The notes: generated by a model from the letters alone, not told the origin. A stretch of DNA of 34,447 bases from an uncultured Eubacteriales bacterium (GCA_949747905.1 CATKEF010000049.1:1-34447), one strand, 5' to 3'. Counted from the first letter of the stretch, positions 7,255 through 16,031 are shown. Numbers and translations are program-made.

Positions 7255-9240
7255 ATGGCTGAAAAATTTTATCTGACGACGGCTATTACTTATACGTCAG
7301 GCAAGCCGCATATCGGCAATACTTACGAAAGCATATTCGCGGACGCAATCGCCCGCTTCAGGCGAATGCAGGGCTATGACGTGTTCTTTATGACGGGTAC
7401 TGACGAGCACGGTCTCAAAGTTGAGCAGAAAGCTGCGGAAAAAGGCGTGACGTGCAAGCAGTTTGTAGACGGAGTGTCGGACGAAATAAAGCGCATATGG
7501 AAACTTATGAACGTCGGCTACGATAAATTCATAAGGACTACCGACGAAGAGCATGAACAGACCGTCAGAAAAATATTCAATAAACTTTACGAAAAGGGCG
7601 ACATATATAAAGGGGCTTACGAGGGGCTTTATTGCACCCCGTGCGAAAGTTTCTGGTCGGAAAGTCAGCTTGTTGACGGTAAATGCCCCGATTGCGGCAG
7701 GGAAGTGAAACCTGCGCGTGAAGAGGCGTATTTCTTCAGAATGAGCGATTACGCTCCCCGTCTTGTGGAATATATATTGACTCATCCCGGTTTTATACAG
7801 CCCGTTTCGCGCAGGAATGAGATGTTCAACAACTTTCTTCTTGCCGACGAGTTTGTCGGAAAAAGCGACGAAGAGCTTTTGAAAGCCGTCAAAGAGGGAA
7901 CGTTAAAGTGTAAGTTGCAGGACTTGTGCGTATCTCGTTCCACTTTCAAATGGGGAATTCCCGTTGACTTTGACAGCCGTCACGTGGTTTATGTATGGCT
8001 GGACGCGCTTACGAATTATATTTCGGGTATAGGCTATTCTCCCGACGGAAGCTCCGCGCAATATGAAAAACTATGGCCTGCCGACGTTCATATTATAGGT
8101 AAGGATATAGTGCGCTTTCACGTTGTGTACTGGCCTATATTTCTTATGGCTTTGGGCGAGCCTCTGCCGAAATGTATATTCGGTCATCCCTGGCTTTTGC
8201 AGGGCGGAGACAAGATGTCAAAGTCAAAAGGCAACGTATTGTATGCGGACGACCTGTCTTCGGTATTCGGAGTGGATGCGGTGCGTTATTTTGTATTGCA
8301 CGAAATGCCTTATGCCGACGACGGAATAATTACCTGGGAGCTTATGTGTGAGCGGCTCAATTCCGACCTTGCGAACGTGCTCGGAAACCTTCTGAAAAGG
8401 ACTGTTTCCATGACCAATCAATATTTGGGCGGCACGGCGAAAAAGACGGGCGCGGAAGTGGCAACTGACGCGGAATTCAAAGAAATTATCCGCGGCGCAT
8501 ACGGCAAAGTCTCCGCTAAGATGGAAGAGTATAAAGTCGCTGACGCTTTGGACGCTCTCTGGTCGTTGTTCCGCCGTGCAAATAAGTATATAGACGAAAC
8601 GACGCCCTGGATTCTTGCAAAGGAGCAAAGCGACAGGGACAGGCTGTCGGAGGTGTTGTTTAATCTTTTGGCGTCGTTGGATGCGGGCGCGAATCTTTTG
8701 AAACCTTTTATGCCCGAGGTAGCGGAAAAGATACTCAATGAAATCGGAGCGACGGCAAAAGATTTTATAAGCGGCGAATGCGTGACGGAATACACCGTTA
8801 CCGCAACGCCTGCGACGCTGTTTGGAAGAATAAAGTTCGAGGACATAAAACCGCTGATAGAAAATATAGAACGAAAACAGAGATTGGAGGCTGCAACGAT
8901 GGATGAAACGGTAAAAGAAACGATAACGATAGAAGATTTCGCAAAAATAGATATGCGTGTCGGCACGGTGGTAGCGTGCGAAGCGGTGAAAAAGAGCAAA
9001 CTTCTGCACGAGACCGTCAGTTTAGGCGGCAAGACGATTTCGGTACTTTCGGGTATTGCCAAATACTATACGCCCGAAGAGATGGTCGGGAAGAGAGTTG
9101 TTGTGGTGACCAATCTTCCTCCGCGCGAGATGAAAGGGCTTTTAAGCGAGGGAATGATTGTCTGCGCCGAGGCGCCCGACGGTACCCTGTCACTCGTTTC
9201 TCCCGAAAAAGACCTGCCTGACGGGAGCACGCTCGCGTGA
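7255..9240 (+). CDS. metG: Methionyl-tRNA synthetase
   Basis: Class Ia aminoacyl-tRNA synthetase of 661 residues that charges initiator and elongator tRNA-Met. It shows the HIGH-type motif KPHIGNTY near residue 18, a four-cysteine zinc knuckle (CTPC and CPDC, about 127-147), and the KMSKSKGN loop near 320-328. An anticodon-binding helical domain follows. The last ~110 residues (DFAKIDMRVGTVVACE onward) form the EMAPII/Trbp111-like tRNA-binding dimerisation domain, so this is the full two-module form. The Shine-Dalgarno sequence AAGGAGG lies 6 nt before the ATG. Its stop overlaps the GTG start of tatD. Confidence 0.97.
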   Translation: MAEKFYLTTAITYTSGKPHIGNTYESIFADAIARFRRMQGYDVFFMTGTDEHGLKVEQKAAEKGVTCKQFVDGVSDEIKRIWKLMNVGYDKFIRTTDEEHEQTVRKIFNKLYEKGDIYKGAYEGLYCTPCESFWSESQLVDGKCPDCGREVKPAREEAYFFRMSDYAPRLVEYILTHPGFIQPVSRRNEMFNNFLLADEFVGKSDEELLKAVKEGTLKCKLQDLCVSRSTFKWGIPVDFDSRHVVYVWLDALTNYISGIGYSPDGSSAQYEKLWPADVHIIGKDIVRFHVVYWPIFLMALGEPLPKCIFGHPWLLQGGDKMSKSKGNVLYADDLSSVFGVDAVRYFVLHEMPYADDGIITWELMCERLNSDLANVLGNLLKRTVSMTNQYLGGTAKKTGAEVATDAEFKEIIRGAYGKVSAKMEEYKVADALDALWSLFRRANKYIDETTPWILAKEQSDRDRLSEVLFNLLASLDAGANLLKPFMPEVAEKILNEIGATAKDFISGECVTEYTVTATPATLFGRIKFEDIKPLIENIERKQRLEAATMDETVKETITIEDFAKIDMRVGTVVACEAVKKSKLLHETVSLGGKTISVLSGIAKYYTPEEMVGKRVVVVTNLPPREMKGLLSEGMIVCAEAPDGTLSLVSPEKDLPDGSTLA

Positions 9241-10010
9241 GGTATATAGACGTTCACTGTCACCTTGACGGCGGACATTACGGCGACATTTCGGCTCTTA
9301 TTCAAAGACTTAAAGCGGCGGGCGTCGTAAAAGTCGTTCATTCGGGCGTGGACGTCGCGACAAGCGATTTCGGAAGAGCGCTTGCCGACAAATACGACTG
9401 CTGTTATTTTACGGCGGGATTTCATCCGACTGAACTGAGGAATTATCGCGCGGGAGATTTTAATAAACTTGCCGAGCTTGCAAAACATCCCAAGTGCGTG
9501 GCTATCGGGGAAATAGGGCTCGATTATCATTATCCCGACACGAATAAATCTTTGCAGCGCAGAATGTTCGAAGAACAGCTTGCGCTTGCGGACGAAGCAT
9601 CGTTGCCCGTTGTGATTCATTCGCGTGACTGCGCGGAAGATATGCTTTCCGTCATTAAAGAAAACGCGCGCCTTTTAAAACGCGGCGCGCTGCTTCATTG
9701 TTATTCGCATTCTTCGGAAATTGCCGCCGAACTGGAAAAAAAGGGCTTTTACTTTTCTTTCGGAGGTACGTCCACTTATTCGGGTAGCAAAAAAGCGCGG
9801 CGCACTATTGCTTTCCTCAATTGCGGGAGTATTCTTTCGGAAACGGACAGCCCGTATCTTTCTCCGAAAAGCATGAAAGGGGTGTTTCCCAACACTCCCG
9901 AAAGCATTCCGGAAATAGTCGCGAATATGGCTGAAATACGCGGAGTGCCCGCCGAGGAGTTTTCCGAAAATATCTGGACAAATGCGCATGCATTGTTTGA
10001 AAAACTTTAA
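9237..10010 (+). CDS. tatD: TatD family metal-dependent deoxyribonuclease
   Basis: Amidohydrolase-fold hydrolase of 257 residues. All metal ligands of the family can be seen: DVHCHLD at the N-terminus, GEIGLDYHY with the bridging Glu, VIHSRD, HCYSH and ETDSPYL. TatD enzymes have 3'-5' exonuclease activity on DNA or RNA; the in vivo role here is unknown. Translation starts at a GTG overlapping the metG stop codon by 4 bp, which is typical metG-tatD coupling in Firmicutes. The terminator begins in the stop codon. Confidence 0.92.
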   Translation: MRYIDVHCHLDGGHYGDISALIQRLKAAGVVKVVHSGVDVATSDFGRALADKYDCCYFTAGFHPTELRNYRAGDFNKLAELAKHPKCVAIGEIGLDYHYPDTNKSLQRRMFEEQLALADEASLPVVIHSRDCAEDMLSVIKENARLLKRGALLHCYSHSSEIAAELEKKGFYFSFGGTSTYSGSKKARRTIAFLNCGSILSETDSPYLSPKSMKGVFPNTPESIPEIVANMAEIRGVPAEEFSENIWTNAHALFEKL

Positions 10011-10040
10011 GCCCGCACTTTAAAGTACGGGCTTAATTTA
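10008..10040 (+). terminator. Terminator overlapping the tatD stop codon
   Basis: A 12-bp stem with one mismatch (10008-10019 with 10024-10035) and a TTAA loop. The left arm starts with the TAA stop codon itself. The tail is only moderately T-rich. Confidence 0.7.
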
Positions 10041-10125
10041 TCCTAAGTGTGTAAACGAATAAATCGTTTATAAAAACAGTTTGTGCCGTTCCGTAGGCGT
10101 TATTCGGAATATCGGTGGCTAATAT

Positions 10126-10959
10126 ATGGAAATTAATCTTAAAAGCGTACTCGCGGAATGCGGATTCGGCTTTAAAAAAAAATTCGGACAGAACTTCATT
10201 ACCGACAAAAATCTGCTTTCGTCAATCGTTTCGCTTGCCGGAGTGGAGAGTTGCGACACCGTATTGGAAATAGGATGCGGTGCGGGAACGCTTACGCGCG
10301 TGCTTGCGGATAAGGCTGAAAAAGTTGTTGCTTTCGAGGTGGATACGGACCTGAAACCCGTTCTCGAACGTACGCTATCGGACGTGAAAAACGTTGAAAT
10401 CGTGTTCCGCGATTTTCTGAAAGCTGATTTAAAGGAACTGGAAAGAGCTACGGGAGAATATAAGGTCGTGGCAAATCTTCCCTATTACGTGACGACCCCG
10501 TTGATTACAGGAATTCTTGAAAATTCCGAAAAATGCAAAAGTCTTACCGTTATGGTTCAGGAGGAGGTGGCGGAAAGATTCTGCGCACGGGAAAATACGC
10601 CAGAATATGGCGCGATAACCGCGGTGATTGCTTTGCGGGCCAAAACGGAAATAGTAAAAAGGGTTCCGCGGACGCTGTTTTATCCGCGTCCGAACGTGGA
10701 CAGCGCTGTCGTTAAATTTACTATCGAGGACGGAAGAATTACCGTCAAAGACCCTGAATTTTATAAAAAGACAGTGCATGCGGCTTTTGCGGCGAGAAGA
10801 AAAACCCTTGAAAACAATCTTGTAAACGCGTTCAAGTTAACCCGCGAACAAGCAAAACAGGCGCTTTCGGAATGCAGAATACCTTTGAATACCCGAGGAG
10901 AAACGCTTTCGCCCGAAAGTTTTGCTCGGCTTTCGGAGGAAATTGCCAAGATTTTATAA
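10126..10959 (+). CDS. rsmA: 16S rRNA (adenine1518-N6/adenine1519-N6)-dimethyltransferase
   Basis: KsgA/RsmA of 277 residues, which dimethylates two adjacent adenines in the 3' terminal helix of 16S rRNA during 30S assembly. The N-terminal KKKFGQNFITDKNLL, SAM-binding motif I LEIGCGAGTLT near 47-57, the acidic motif II VVAFEVD, and catalytic motif IV NLPYYVTTPLI near 119-129 are all present. It follows metG-tatD as in many Firmicutes, but the RNase M5 gene (rnmV) often found between tatD and ksgA is absent and a terminator separates the two. The weak purine run GGTGG 7 nt upstream is the only candidate ribosome binding site. Confidence 0.95.
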   Translation: MEINLKSVLAECGFGFKKKFGQNFITDKNLLSSIVSLAGVESCDTVLEIGCGAGTLTRVLADKAEKVVAFEVDTDLKPVLERTLSDVKNVEIVFRDFLKADLKELERATGEYKVVANLPYYVTTPLITGILENSEKCKSLTVMVQEEVAERFCARENTPEYGAITAVIALRAKTEIVKRVPRTLFYPRPNVDSAVVKFTIEDGRITVKDPEFYKKTVHAAFAARRKTLENNLVNAFKLTREQAKQALSECRIPLNTRGETLSPESFARLSEEIAKIL

Positions 10960-10986
10960 GTAATTTGAAAAATTACAGTGCGCCTT

Positions 10987-11130
10987 GTCATTTCGAGGTT
11001 ACGAGGAATTCCATCGGATAATGAGATTTTCGGGCTACGCCTTCCGTATGACGGGTGGGGACGCTTGAAGGCAGGTTAGGTGCTCGGAAAGACGTGGAAC
11101 ACAGTCATTCCGAGGTTTGCCGAGGAATTT
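10987..11130. repeat. Two left-arm fragments of the palindromic element
   Basis: GTCATTTCGAG, then gttacgagg, at 10987-11010, and GTCATTCCGAG, then gtttgccgagg, at 11104-11130. Both lie in the convergent gap between ksgA and the minus-strand lipoprotein gene. A short AT hairpin (10960-10976) directly after the ksgA stop may act as a weak terminator. Confidence 0.5.
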
Positions 11131-11215
11131 CTTTGATTATGAGAAAAACATTTATCAGGTTCGTTATGCTCAATGGCTTCCCTATAGGAAATTGTAAAGT
11201 CGATAATTTGAATAA

Positions 11216-12436
11216 TCAATTTACGGAAGGCGGGTCTACTTTTATAAAGCTGTAAGATGCGTATTTGTTTTTAAGATAGCTCGCCGCGGTGGAGCTGCTT
11301 TTCAGCAGAGAACCGAGCATTGCATATTTGTTAAAGCCTTTCGCATCGTAATATATGTATTCGAAAGTGGCGTTTAAAAGAGACGTGTTGTTAAACGCGT
11401 ATTCGTCTATGAGCTCAACGCTCTGCGGAATTGTTATTTCAACAAGTTCTCTGCAATTCTCAAACGCTTTTTTGCCGATTTTAACCAGAGTCTGCGGCAG
11501 TGAAATTTTTTTGAGAGCGCTGCAGCCATAAAAAGCGCCGTCCGCAATTTCGGTAACGCCTTCGGGAACAGTGAACTCCTCAACCGCCATGGGAATGCGG
11601 TATAATATTTTTTTATCTTTGCTGAATAAAACGCCGTTGTCGCTTGAAAAGGTTTGGTTGTCTTCGTCCACGATAATCTCTTCCAAGTAACTGCATACGG
11701 CGAAAGGATTGGGATACTCGCCTATACTGTTGTAAATAAATCTCACGCCTGCCGGTATAATTATACTTTTAAGCAATTGACTTTCGTCAAAAGCGTTGTC
11801 GTTTATCGCGATTACGGGAAGTCCTTTATAAGTCGCGGGAATTTTAATCTGCTTTGCACCGGCGTTATATCCTATACCCGTTAGCATATAACCCTCTTCT
11901 ATCCAGCTTTCGAATTCAAGCCCGAGAGTGTCGCCCGTTTCGTAGCCGCATTCCGTGCAACGTCCGTTTTTCATATCGTGTTCGCCGTATTGACCTTCGC
12001 CGCAATCGTTACATTCAGCCCGATGATATTCCTCGTCCGTGGGCACGTATTCGTCAAAACTGTGTTGCGTTCTTTCTATAACACGGGTGACAGTGCCGCC
12101 GCAAGACTTGCAGGTTTTTGATTCTTGCCCTTCATTGGCGCAATCGGCGGGAGTGACAATCACCCAATCTCCGTACTTATGTCCGCCGTCAACGGTTATT
12201 TTTATCGTCTTGCCGCAAATTTTGCATGTTATTCGTTTTATTCCGTCTTCAGTGCAGCTTGCCTCTTTTTCTACCACGCCCTTGTCATACTCGCAGGTGT
12301 GTTCGTTGCCGCCGTTACCGCTGCCATTATTACTGTTGCCGCCGTTACCGCAAGCGCATAAAGCCGCAACCGACAGTGCGGCAGCTGTTGAGAGGAGTAT
12401 TGCTAACATGCGCTTTATTTTAAAACGTAGTTTCAT
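11216..12436 (-). CDS. BspA-like leucine-rich-repeat lipoprotein
   Basis: Predicted exported protein of 406 residues. I chose the ATG at 12436 over the longer open frame because a Shine-Dalgarno-like AAGGGA precedes it and a basic signal peptide (KLRFKIKRMLAILL) begins there. The signal ends in LCAC, an acceptable lipobox, followed by a Gly/Asn/Ser linker. About 45-165 carries Cys-rich repeats of the form ASCTEDGIKRITCKICG and GQESKTCKSCGG, with CxxC pairs. About 200-380 contains LRR_5/BspA repeats (AFYGCSALKKISLPQTL, AFENCRELVEITIPQSV). Such proteins are surface adhesion or ligand-binding proteins in gut Firmicutes; the ligand is unknown. Confidence 0.8.
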   Translation of the reverse strand: MKLRFKIKRMLAILLSTAAALSVAALCACGNGGNSNNGSGNGGNEHTCEYDKGVVEKEASCTEDGIKRITCKICGKTIKITVDGGHKYGDWVIVTPADCANEGQESKTCKSCGGTVTRVIERTQHSFDEYVPTDEEYHRAECNDCGEGQYGEHDMKNGRCTECGYETGDTLGLEFESWIEEGYMLTGIGYNAGAKQIKIPATYKGLPVIAINDNAFDESQLLKSIIIPAGVRFIYNSIGEYPNPFAVCSYLEEIIVDEDNQTFSSDNGVLFSKDKKILYRIPMAVEEFTVPEGVTEIADGAFYGCSALKKISLPQTLVKIGKKAFENCRELVEITIPQSVELIDEYAFNNTSLLNATFEYIYYDAKGFNKYAMLGSLLKSSSTAASYLKNKYASYSFIKVDPPSVN

Positions 12437-12466
12437 AAAATTTCCCTTATCTTTATAAATAGTATT

Positions 12467-12495
12467 AATATACGTGTACATTTCAATAATATCAA
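12467..12495 (-). promoter_or_regulatory. Promoter of the LRR lipoprotein gene
   Basis: On the minus strand TTGATA, 17-bp spacer, TATATT. This leaves a leader of roughly 25 nt containing the Shine-Dalgarno site, and supports starting the gene at 12436. Confidence 0.65.
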
Positions 12496-12552
12496 ATTAG
12501 GAGTAAAAAGTAAAGGGGGTAAGTAAAATTTCTCCCGCCGTTCAAATAATTA

Positions 12553-12581
12553 AACCGCCCGCATTGAAAACGCGGGCGGTT
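12553..12581. terminator. Terminator-like hairpin between divergent genes
   Basis: A perfect 10-bp stem (12553-12562 with 12572-12581) and a 9-nt loop, flanked by T-rich or A-rich sequence on both sides. It sits between two divergently transcribed genes, where no annotated gene would need it. Confidence 0.6.
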
Positions 12582-12665
12582 ATTATATGATAAAAGATAA
12601 AAATTTGTTCTAACGTGAAAACGTACGGCATAAGCTAAGGTAGACTTAAATTTTCGGAGGAAGAT

Positions 12666-13439
12666 ATGGAACAGGAACTCGATTATGCCGAAATGCTTGA
12701 AATTCCCGTGAGCACGGTTAATGTCGTTAAAAAGAAGAGTTTTTTCAAACGCAATCCTTTTGTAAGAGAAAAAAAGGAGCAGGTCGAACAGGTTGCGCAG
12801 CAGGAAGACCTTAAAGAACTTGTTGTCGACAGTGTTAACGAGCGCGTGGGCGCTTACGTTTATGCGGAGGACCTTTCGGAACCTGCCAAGCCCGAGAAAA
12901 AACACCGCAATGCAATAAGTTTCGGAAAAGACAGGGGCAGTATGGTGCTTATCGCCGAGTTTGCGGCGGTATGTCTTATCGCCGTCGCTATTTTCCTTAC
13001 TAATATATTTATGCCTTCAAGCGCGATAAATACTTTTATAAGCGGCGTTGCCGGAAGTACTGCGCCCGAACCCGCATATACCGAATTTAAACTTTCGGCG
13101 GTTGTCAGCGAGCGTTCCGAAGCGGTTGTCAGCGTTTCCGACAGCGGAGTTCTCTCTTTCAAAGCTAAGGGCAGCGTATATCCCATTTGCAGCGGTACGG
13201 TAAGTTCTGTTGCCGAAACAGACGGAACATATACCGTTCAGATTTCCCATACGTCTACTTTCAAGAGCGTGATAACGGGCTTGACCGACGTATATTCCGC
13301 AAAAGGCACAAAAGTTCAGGGGAACATTCCGTTCGCTTATTCGGACGGTGAAAACGAAGTACGCGTATCGATGTACGACGGAGAGACGCTTCTCAACTGT
13401 TATACTCTTTCCGACGAAGTTCCCGTCTGGAAATCGTGA
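12666..13439 (+). CDS. SpoIVFA-like membrane protein with degenerate M23 domain
   Basis: A 257-residue protein with a long charged N-terminal cytoplasmic region (1-95), one transmembrane helix at about 96-118 and an extracytoplasmic C-terminal domain (about 160-257). The C-terminal part follows the outline of a lysostaphin/M23 fold (CSGTVSSVAETDGTYTVQ, SHTSTF, then a KGTKVQGNIPFAY turn), but the full set of M23 metal ligands is not present. This arrangement, immediately upstream of and overlapping a SpoIVFB-type protease, matches SpoIVFA, which anchors and inhibits SpoIVFB in B. subtilis. Sequence similarity is low, so the name rests largely on architecture and context. The Shine-Dalgarno site is GGAGGAAG. 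Confidence 0.65.
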   Translation: MEQELDYAEMLEIPVSTVNVVKKKSFFKRNPFVREKKEQVEQVAQQEDLKELVVDSVNERVGAYVYAEDLSEPAKPEKKHRNAISFGKDRGSMVLIAEFAAVCLIAVAIFLTNIFMPSSAINTFISGVAGSTAPEPAYTEFKLSAVVSERSEAVVSVSDSGVLSFKAKGSVYPICSGTVSSVAETDGTYTVQISHTSTFKSVITGLTDVYSAKGTKVQGNIPFAYSDGENEVRVSMYDGETLLNCYTLSDEVPVWKS

Positions 13440-14233
13440 AAATAAAAATTCATCCGCTGTTTCTGGCGGTTGGGATATGCTCCGCGCTGTTCGGCGGTTT
13501 ACCGCTCTTTCTCATAAGCGCTCTGACCGCACTCCTGCACGAGTGCGGTCATATATTTTGCGCGGCGCGGCTCGGATTCGAGTGTACGCAGATTAGTCTG
13601 ATGCCTTACGGCGCTGCGGCTGTATGCGATATAGAGGGAATTTCTCCCTCCGACGAAATACGTCTGGCGCTTTCCGGGCCGCTTGTCAACCTTCTTCTCT
13701 GCGTGGCGGTCGCGGGGTTGTGGTGGTTTGAACCGGTCACATACGCCTATACGGACCTTGTGTTCTACTCTAATGCGGCAATGCTTGTTCTCAATATTCT
13801 GCCGGCGTATCCTCTTGACGGAGGCAGGGTCGCAAAATGCGCTCTGCAAAAATTTCTTGCGCCGAAAGCTGTCAATATGGCATTGCGCGGAGTTAATCTT
13901 GCGGTTGTCGTCGCATTGATTTTTGTTTTTTGTTTCGCGCTCAGAAATATATCCGTTCTTATGGTCGCGGCGTTTTTACTCTGTTCTGCATTTCAGAAAA
14001 GTCCCGAGGCTCGGAAAATCAATTTTGCTGCGCGCAAGAAAAAACGCGGCAGAGAAATACGCTATGTTATTCTTGACGAAAACGCAACGTTTAAAGACGC
14101 ATTGAAATTCATTGACGGAAGCAGATATCTTATTTTACAGCTTTACGGCGATAAATTTATCGACGAAATTACCGAGGACGAGTTATACGAAAGGTTATTG
14201 AACGCCAACTTGTATGATAAAATAGCTGATTAA
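13436..14233 (+). CDS. spoIVFB: SpoIVFB-like site-2 (M50) intramembrane metalloprotease
   Basis: Polytopic zinc protease of 265 residues. The catalytic HExxH is H35-E36-C-G-H39 inside a hydrophobic helix, and the third zinc ligand is Asp128 in NILPAYPLDGG. In B. subtilis SpoIVFB cleaves pro-sigma-K in the mother cell after engulfment, switching on late sporulation genes. The C-terminal 65 residues (IRYVILDENATFKDALKFI onward) resemble the CBS domain of the family. It starts at a GTG that overlaps the stop of the SpoIVFA-like gene by 4 bp. The pairing supports the sporulation assignment over a generic M50 peptidase. No sigK is in this window. Confidence 0.85.
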   Translation: MKIKIHPLFLAVGICSALFGGLPLFLISALTALLHECGHIFCAARLGFECTQISLMPYGAAAVCDIEGISPSDEIRLALSGPLVNLLLCVAVAGLWWFEPVTYAYTDLVFYSNAAMLVLNILPAYPLDGGRVAKCALQKFLAPKAVNMALRGVNLAVVVALIFVFCFALRNISVLMVAAFLLCSAFQKSPEARKINFAARKKKRGREIRYVILDENATFKDALKFIDGSRYLILQLYGDKFIDEITEDELYERLLNANLYDKIAD

Positions 14234-14257
14234 TACCCGCGCGGATGCGCGGGTATT
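14232..14257 (+). terminator. Terminator overlapping the spoIVFB stop codon
   Basis: Perfect 11-bp stem (14232-14242 with 14247-14257) with a GGAT loop. The left arm includes two bases of the TAA stop codon. Confidence 0.8.
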
Positions 14258-14270
14258 ATAGTTTGAGCCC

Positions 14271-14347
14271 CCTTGTTGCGCTCGGGGTGACGGTATACAT
14301 GTCATTACAAAGTAATTTGGTCATTCCGAGGCATGCCGAGAAATTCC
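14271..14347. repeat. Separated arms of the palindromic element
   Basis: A right arm (GCTCGGGGTGAC, ending near 14291) and then a left arm (GTCATTCCGAG, followed by gcatgccgag, 14320-14347). They are in the opposite order from a complete copy, suggesting remnants of two different copies. Confidence 0.5.
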
Positions 14348-14401
14348 TTATTTAAACGTCGTTTGAATGCATTTACTAATTATCAAAATAAACCGTTACA
14401 C

Positions 14402-14446
14402 AAAAATTAAAAACACGTCTCGGCGTTTGAAGGAGGAGACGTGTTT
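14402..14446 (-). terminator. Terminator of the ogg / phospholipase C-like operon
   Basis: Perfect 12-bp stem (14410-14421 with 14435-14446) with a 13-nt loop. On the minus strand it is followed by a long T-rich tail. It lies 24 bp past the end of the minus-strand gene at 14470. Confidence 0.85.
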
Positions 14447-14469
14447 TCGGATTTTAAGACGGTTGAAAT

Positions 14470-15144
14470 TTATCTTTGCAAAAATTCTTTGGAAAAAATC
14501 ACACCGTCGATATTTTTTGACAATATGCATTTAACGGCGGTAGCTCCCAAATCTATTGCGTCGCGCACGGAGTCTGCGAGCGAAGTAAAATCAAAATCGC
14601 ATTTGTAGTTTTGTTCTTTGGCTCTGTAAAGATAGCGGGTGTAATTGAAGTGTCTTTTGAGACATCTTTCCACACCCGTGATTGTTATTTCGGGTTGCAA
14701 AAGTTTTACGCTGTCATATACGGCACTCGTACAGGACAGGAGATGTTCGCGCGGCAAAATTCTGCGCGGTATTCCGTAAAATTTGCTAATAAATAGCCCC
14801 AAATCGTTTTCGAATCTCTGATGGGTAAGAGGATTTTTGCGCCCTTTTGTGTAGGCGTAAACGGCAGGATGCAGAGAGCAGTCAAGGGCATAGTGCGTAG
14901 CGTATCCTGCGGCATAAGACAAATCGCCGTTTTTGAGCGCTTCGAAAATACTGCTTGCTTTTCTCTGATGCAGTTCGCGTCCCAGATTGTTTTTGGAAAA
15001 TTTGTAGCTGTAGGTAAAAAATACGTCGGCGCCCTGAGACCCGAGCAGGTATAAAATTTTATTCTGAATTTTTTCCTTGTCCGCAACGTCGAGTTTTTCA
15101 TAAACTTTTTCTGCGGCTATGATGTGTGAAAAGTAGTCCGGCAT
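14470..15144 (-). CDS. Zinc-dependent phospholipase C-like protein
   Basis: A 224-residue helical protein of the zinc-dependent phospholipase C/S1-P1 superfamily. Supporting motifs are the N-terminal PDYFSHIIAAEKV, LGSQGADVFF, the metal-ligand helix AAGYATHYALDCSLHPAVY at about 78-96, and HQRFENDLG. Unlike secreted phospholipase C toxins it has no signal peptide, which is common for the Clostridia members; their substrate is unknown. It begins one base after the stop of the glycosylase gene and shares its transcript and terminator. It is more safely read as a putative metal-dependent hydrolase than as a lipase of proven activity. Confidence 0.75.
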   Translation of the reverse strand: MPDYFSHIIAAEKVYEKLDVADKEKIQNKILYLLGSQGADVFFTYSYKFSKNNLGRELHQRKASSIFEALKNGDLSYAAGYATHYALDCSLHPAVYAYTKGRKNPLTHQRFENDLGLFISKFYGIPRRILPREHLLSCTSAVYDSVKLLQPEITITGVERCLKRHFNYTRYLYRAKEQNYKCDFDFTSLADSVRDAIDLGATAVKCILSKNIDGVIFSKEFLQR

Positions 15145-15145
15145 A

Positions 15146-15967
15146 TTATAAGTTTAACCGTTTTCCGTAAAATAAATACTGCTGAACATAGCCGGCGTCG
15201 TCTCCGAACAGCTCCGTAAAATAATCTGTGATTTTTGCTCTGTCCGTGAGCGTTCCCCCGAAATCTTCTTTGTAGACTTTTTCAAGCCAGGTATCTACGG
15301 GGAAGCTGTTTCTTTTTCCGAAGCCGAAAAGTGCTATGCAGTCGGCGACTTTTCCACCTATGCCTTTATAGCTCAGGAGTTCTTTTTTAAGTTCTCCCGC
15401 AGAGAGATTATCCAGTCTCGAAAGCCCTTCCGAAGCTACTCTCGCCGACGTTTCGGCAAGATAAATATCGCGGTATCCGCAGCCTGCTTCGCGGAAAAAT
15501 TCTCTGCCTGCGGAGGCGAGAGCGGGAGTGGACGGGAAGGAATGATATTGCACTCCGAGATAGTCGCGTTTTTCTCCCAGACCCTCGCATATGCGCGAAA
15601 TAATGCCCTTTATTCTGGGAATATTGTTGTTTTGTGATATAATGAAGGAATAAAGCATTTCTTCCTTATCCTGATTTAAAAGTCGTAGCCCTTTGCATAC
15701 CTCGCTCGAACGCGTCAACAGTGGTATATTATGGGTTTTAGCGCGTTTTACAATCTCCGAATAGTCGCGCCGCATATCGAAAAAATCGTGGAAATATTCA
15801 CAATCGTCGCTTTCCACTACGGTTTTTACGCCGTCCGTGTATACATAACACGCTTTATCGCACGAAATTACGAAATAGCCTTCTTTAAACGGTGAGAAAC
15901 GGAAAATCTGTCCGCATTCGAGAACGTGTTCGGGGTTAAAGTATTCCGCGTCGTAATCTGTTTTCAT
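15146..15967 (-). CDS. ogg: 8-oxoguanine DNA glycosylase/AP lyase (OGG family)
   Basis: A 273-residue base-excision repair enzyme. The N-terminal OGG domain begins with EHVLECGQIFRFSP. The HhH-GPD part carries FIISQNNNIPRIKGIISRI, the helix-hairpin-helix SYKGIGGKVADCIALFGFG with the Schiff-base Lys206, and catalytic Asp225 in SFPVDTW. No C-terminal Fe-S cysteine cluster is present, as expected for OGG1-type rather than EndoIII or MutY enzymes. The Shine-Dalgarno site GAGGT lies 7 nt before the ATG. It is the first gene of a two-gene minus-strand operon. Confidence 0.9.
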   Translation of the reverse strand: MKTDYDAEYFNPEHVLECGQIFRFSPFKEGYFVISCDKACYVYTDGVKTVVESDDCEYFHDFFDMRRDYSEIVKRAKTHNIPLLTRSSEVCKGLRLLNQDKEEMLYSFIISQNNNIPRIKGIISRICEGLGEKRDYLGVQYHSFPSTPALASAGREFFREAGCGYRDIYLAETSARVASEGLSRLDNLSAGELKKELLSYKGIGGKVADCIALFGFGKRNSFPVDTWLEKVYKEDFGGTLTDRAKITDYFTELFGDDAGYVQQYLFYGKRLNL

Positions 15968-15977
15968 ATGTAAACCT

Positions 15978-16010
15978 CAAATAAAAATACAGCCTTATAC
16001 GGCTGTATTT
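15978..16010 (-). terminator. Terminator of the PadR-DUF1700-DUF4097 operon
   Basis: A 10-bp stem (15985-15994 with 16001-16010), 6-nt loop, and on the minus strand a run TTTTTATTT. It lies just before the Shine-Dalgarno site of ogg. Confidence 0.85.
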
Positions 16011-16031
16011 TATCATTATCCGTTACGTTTG

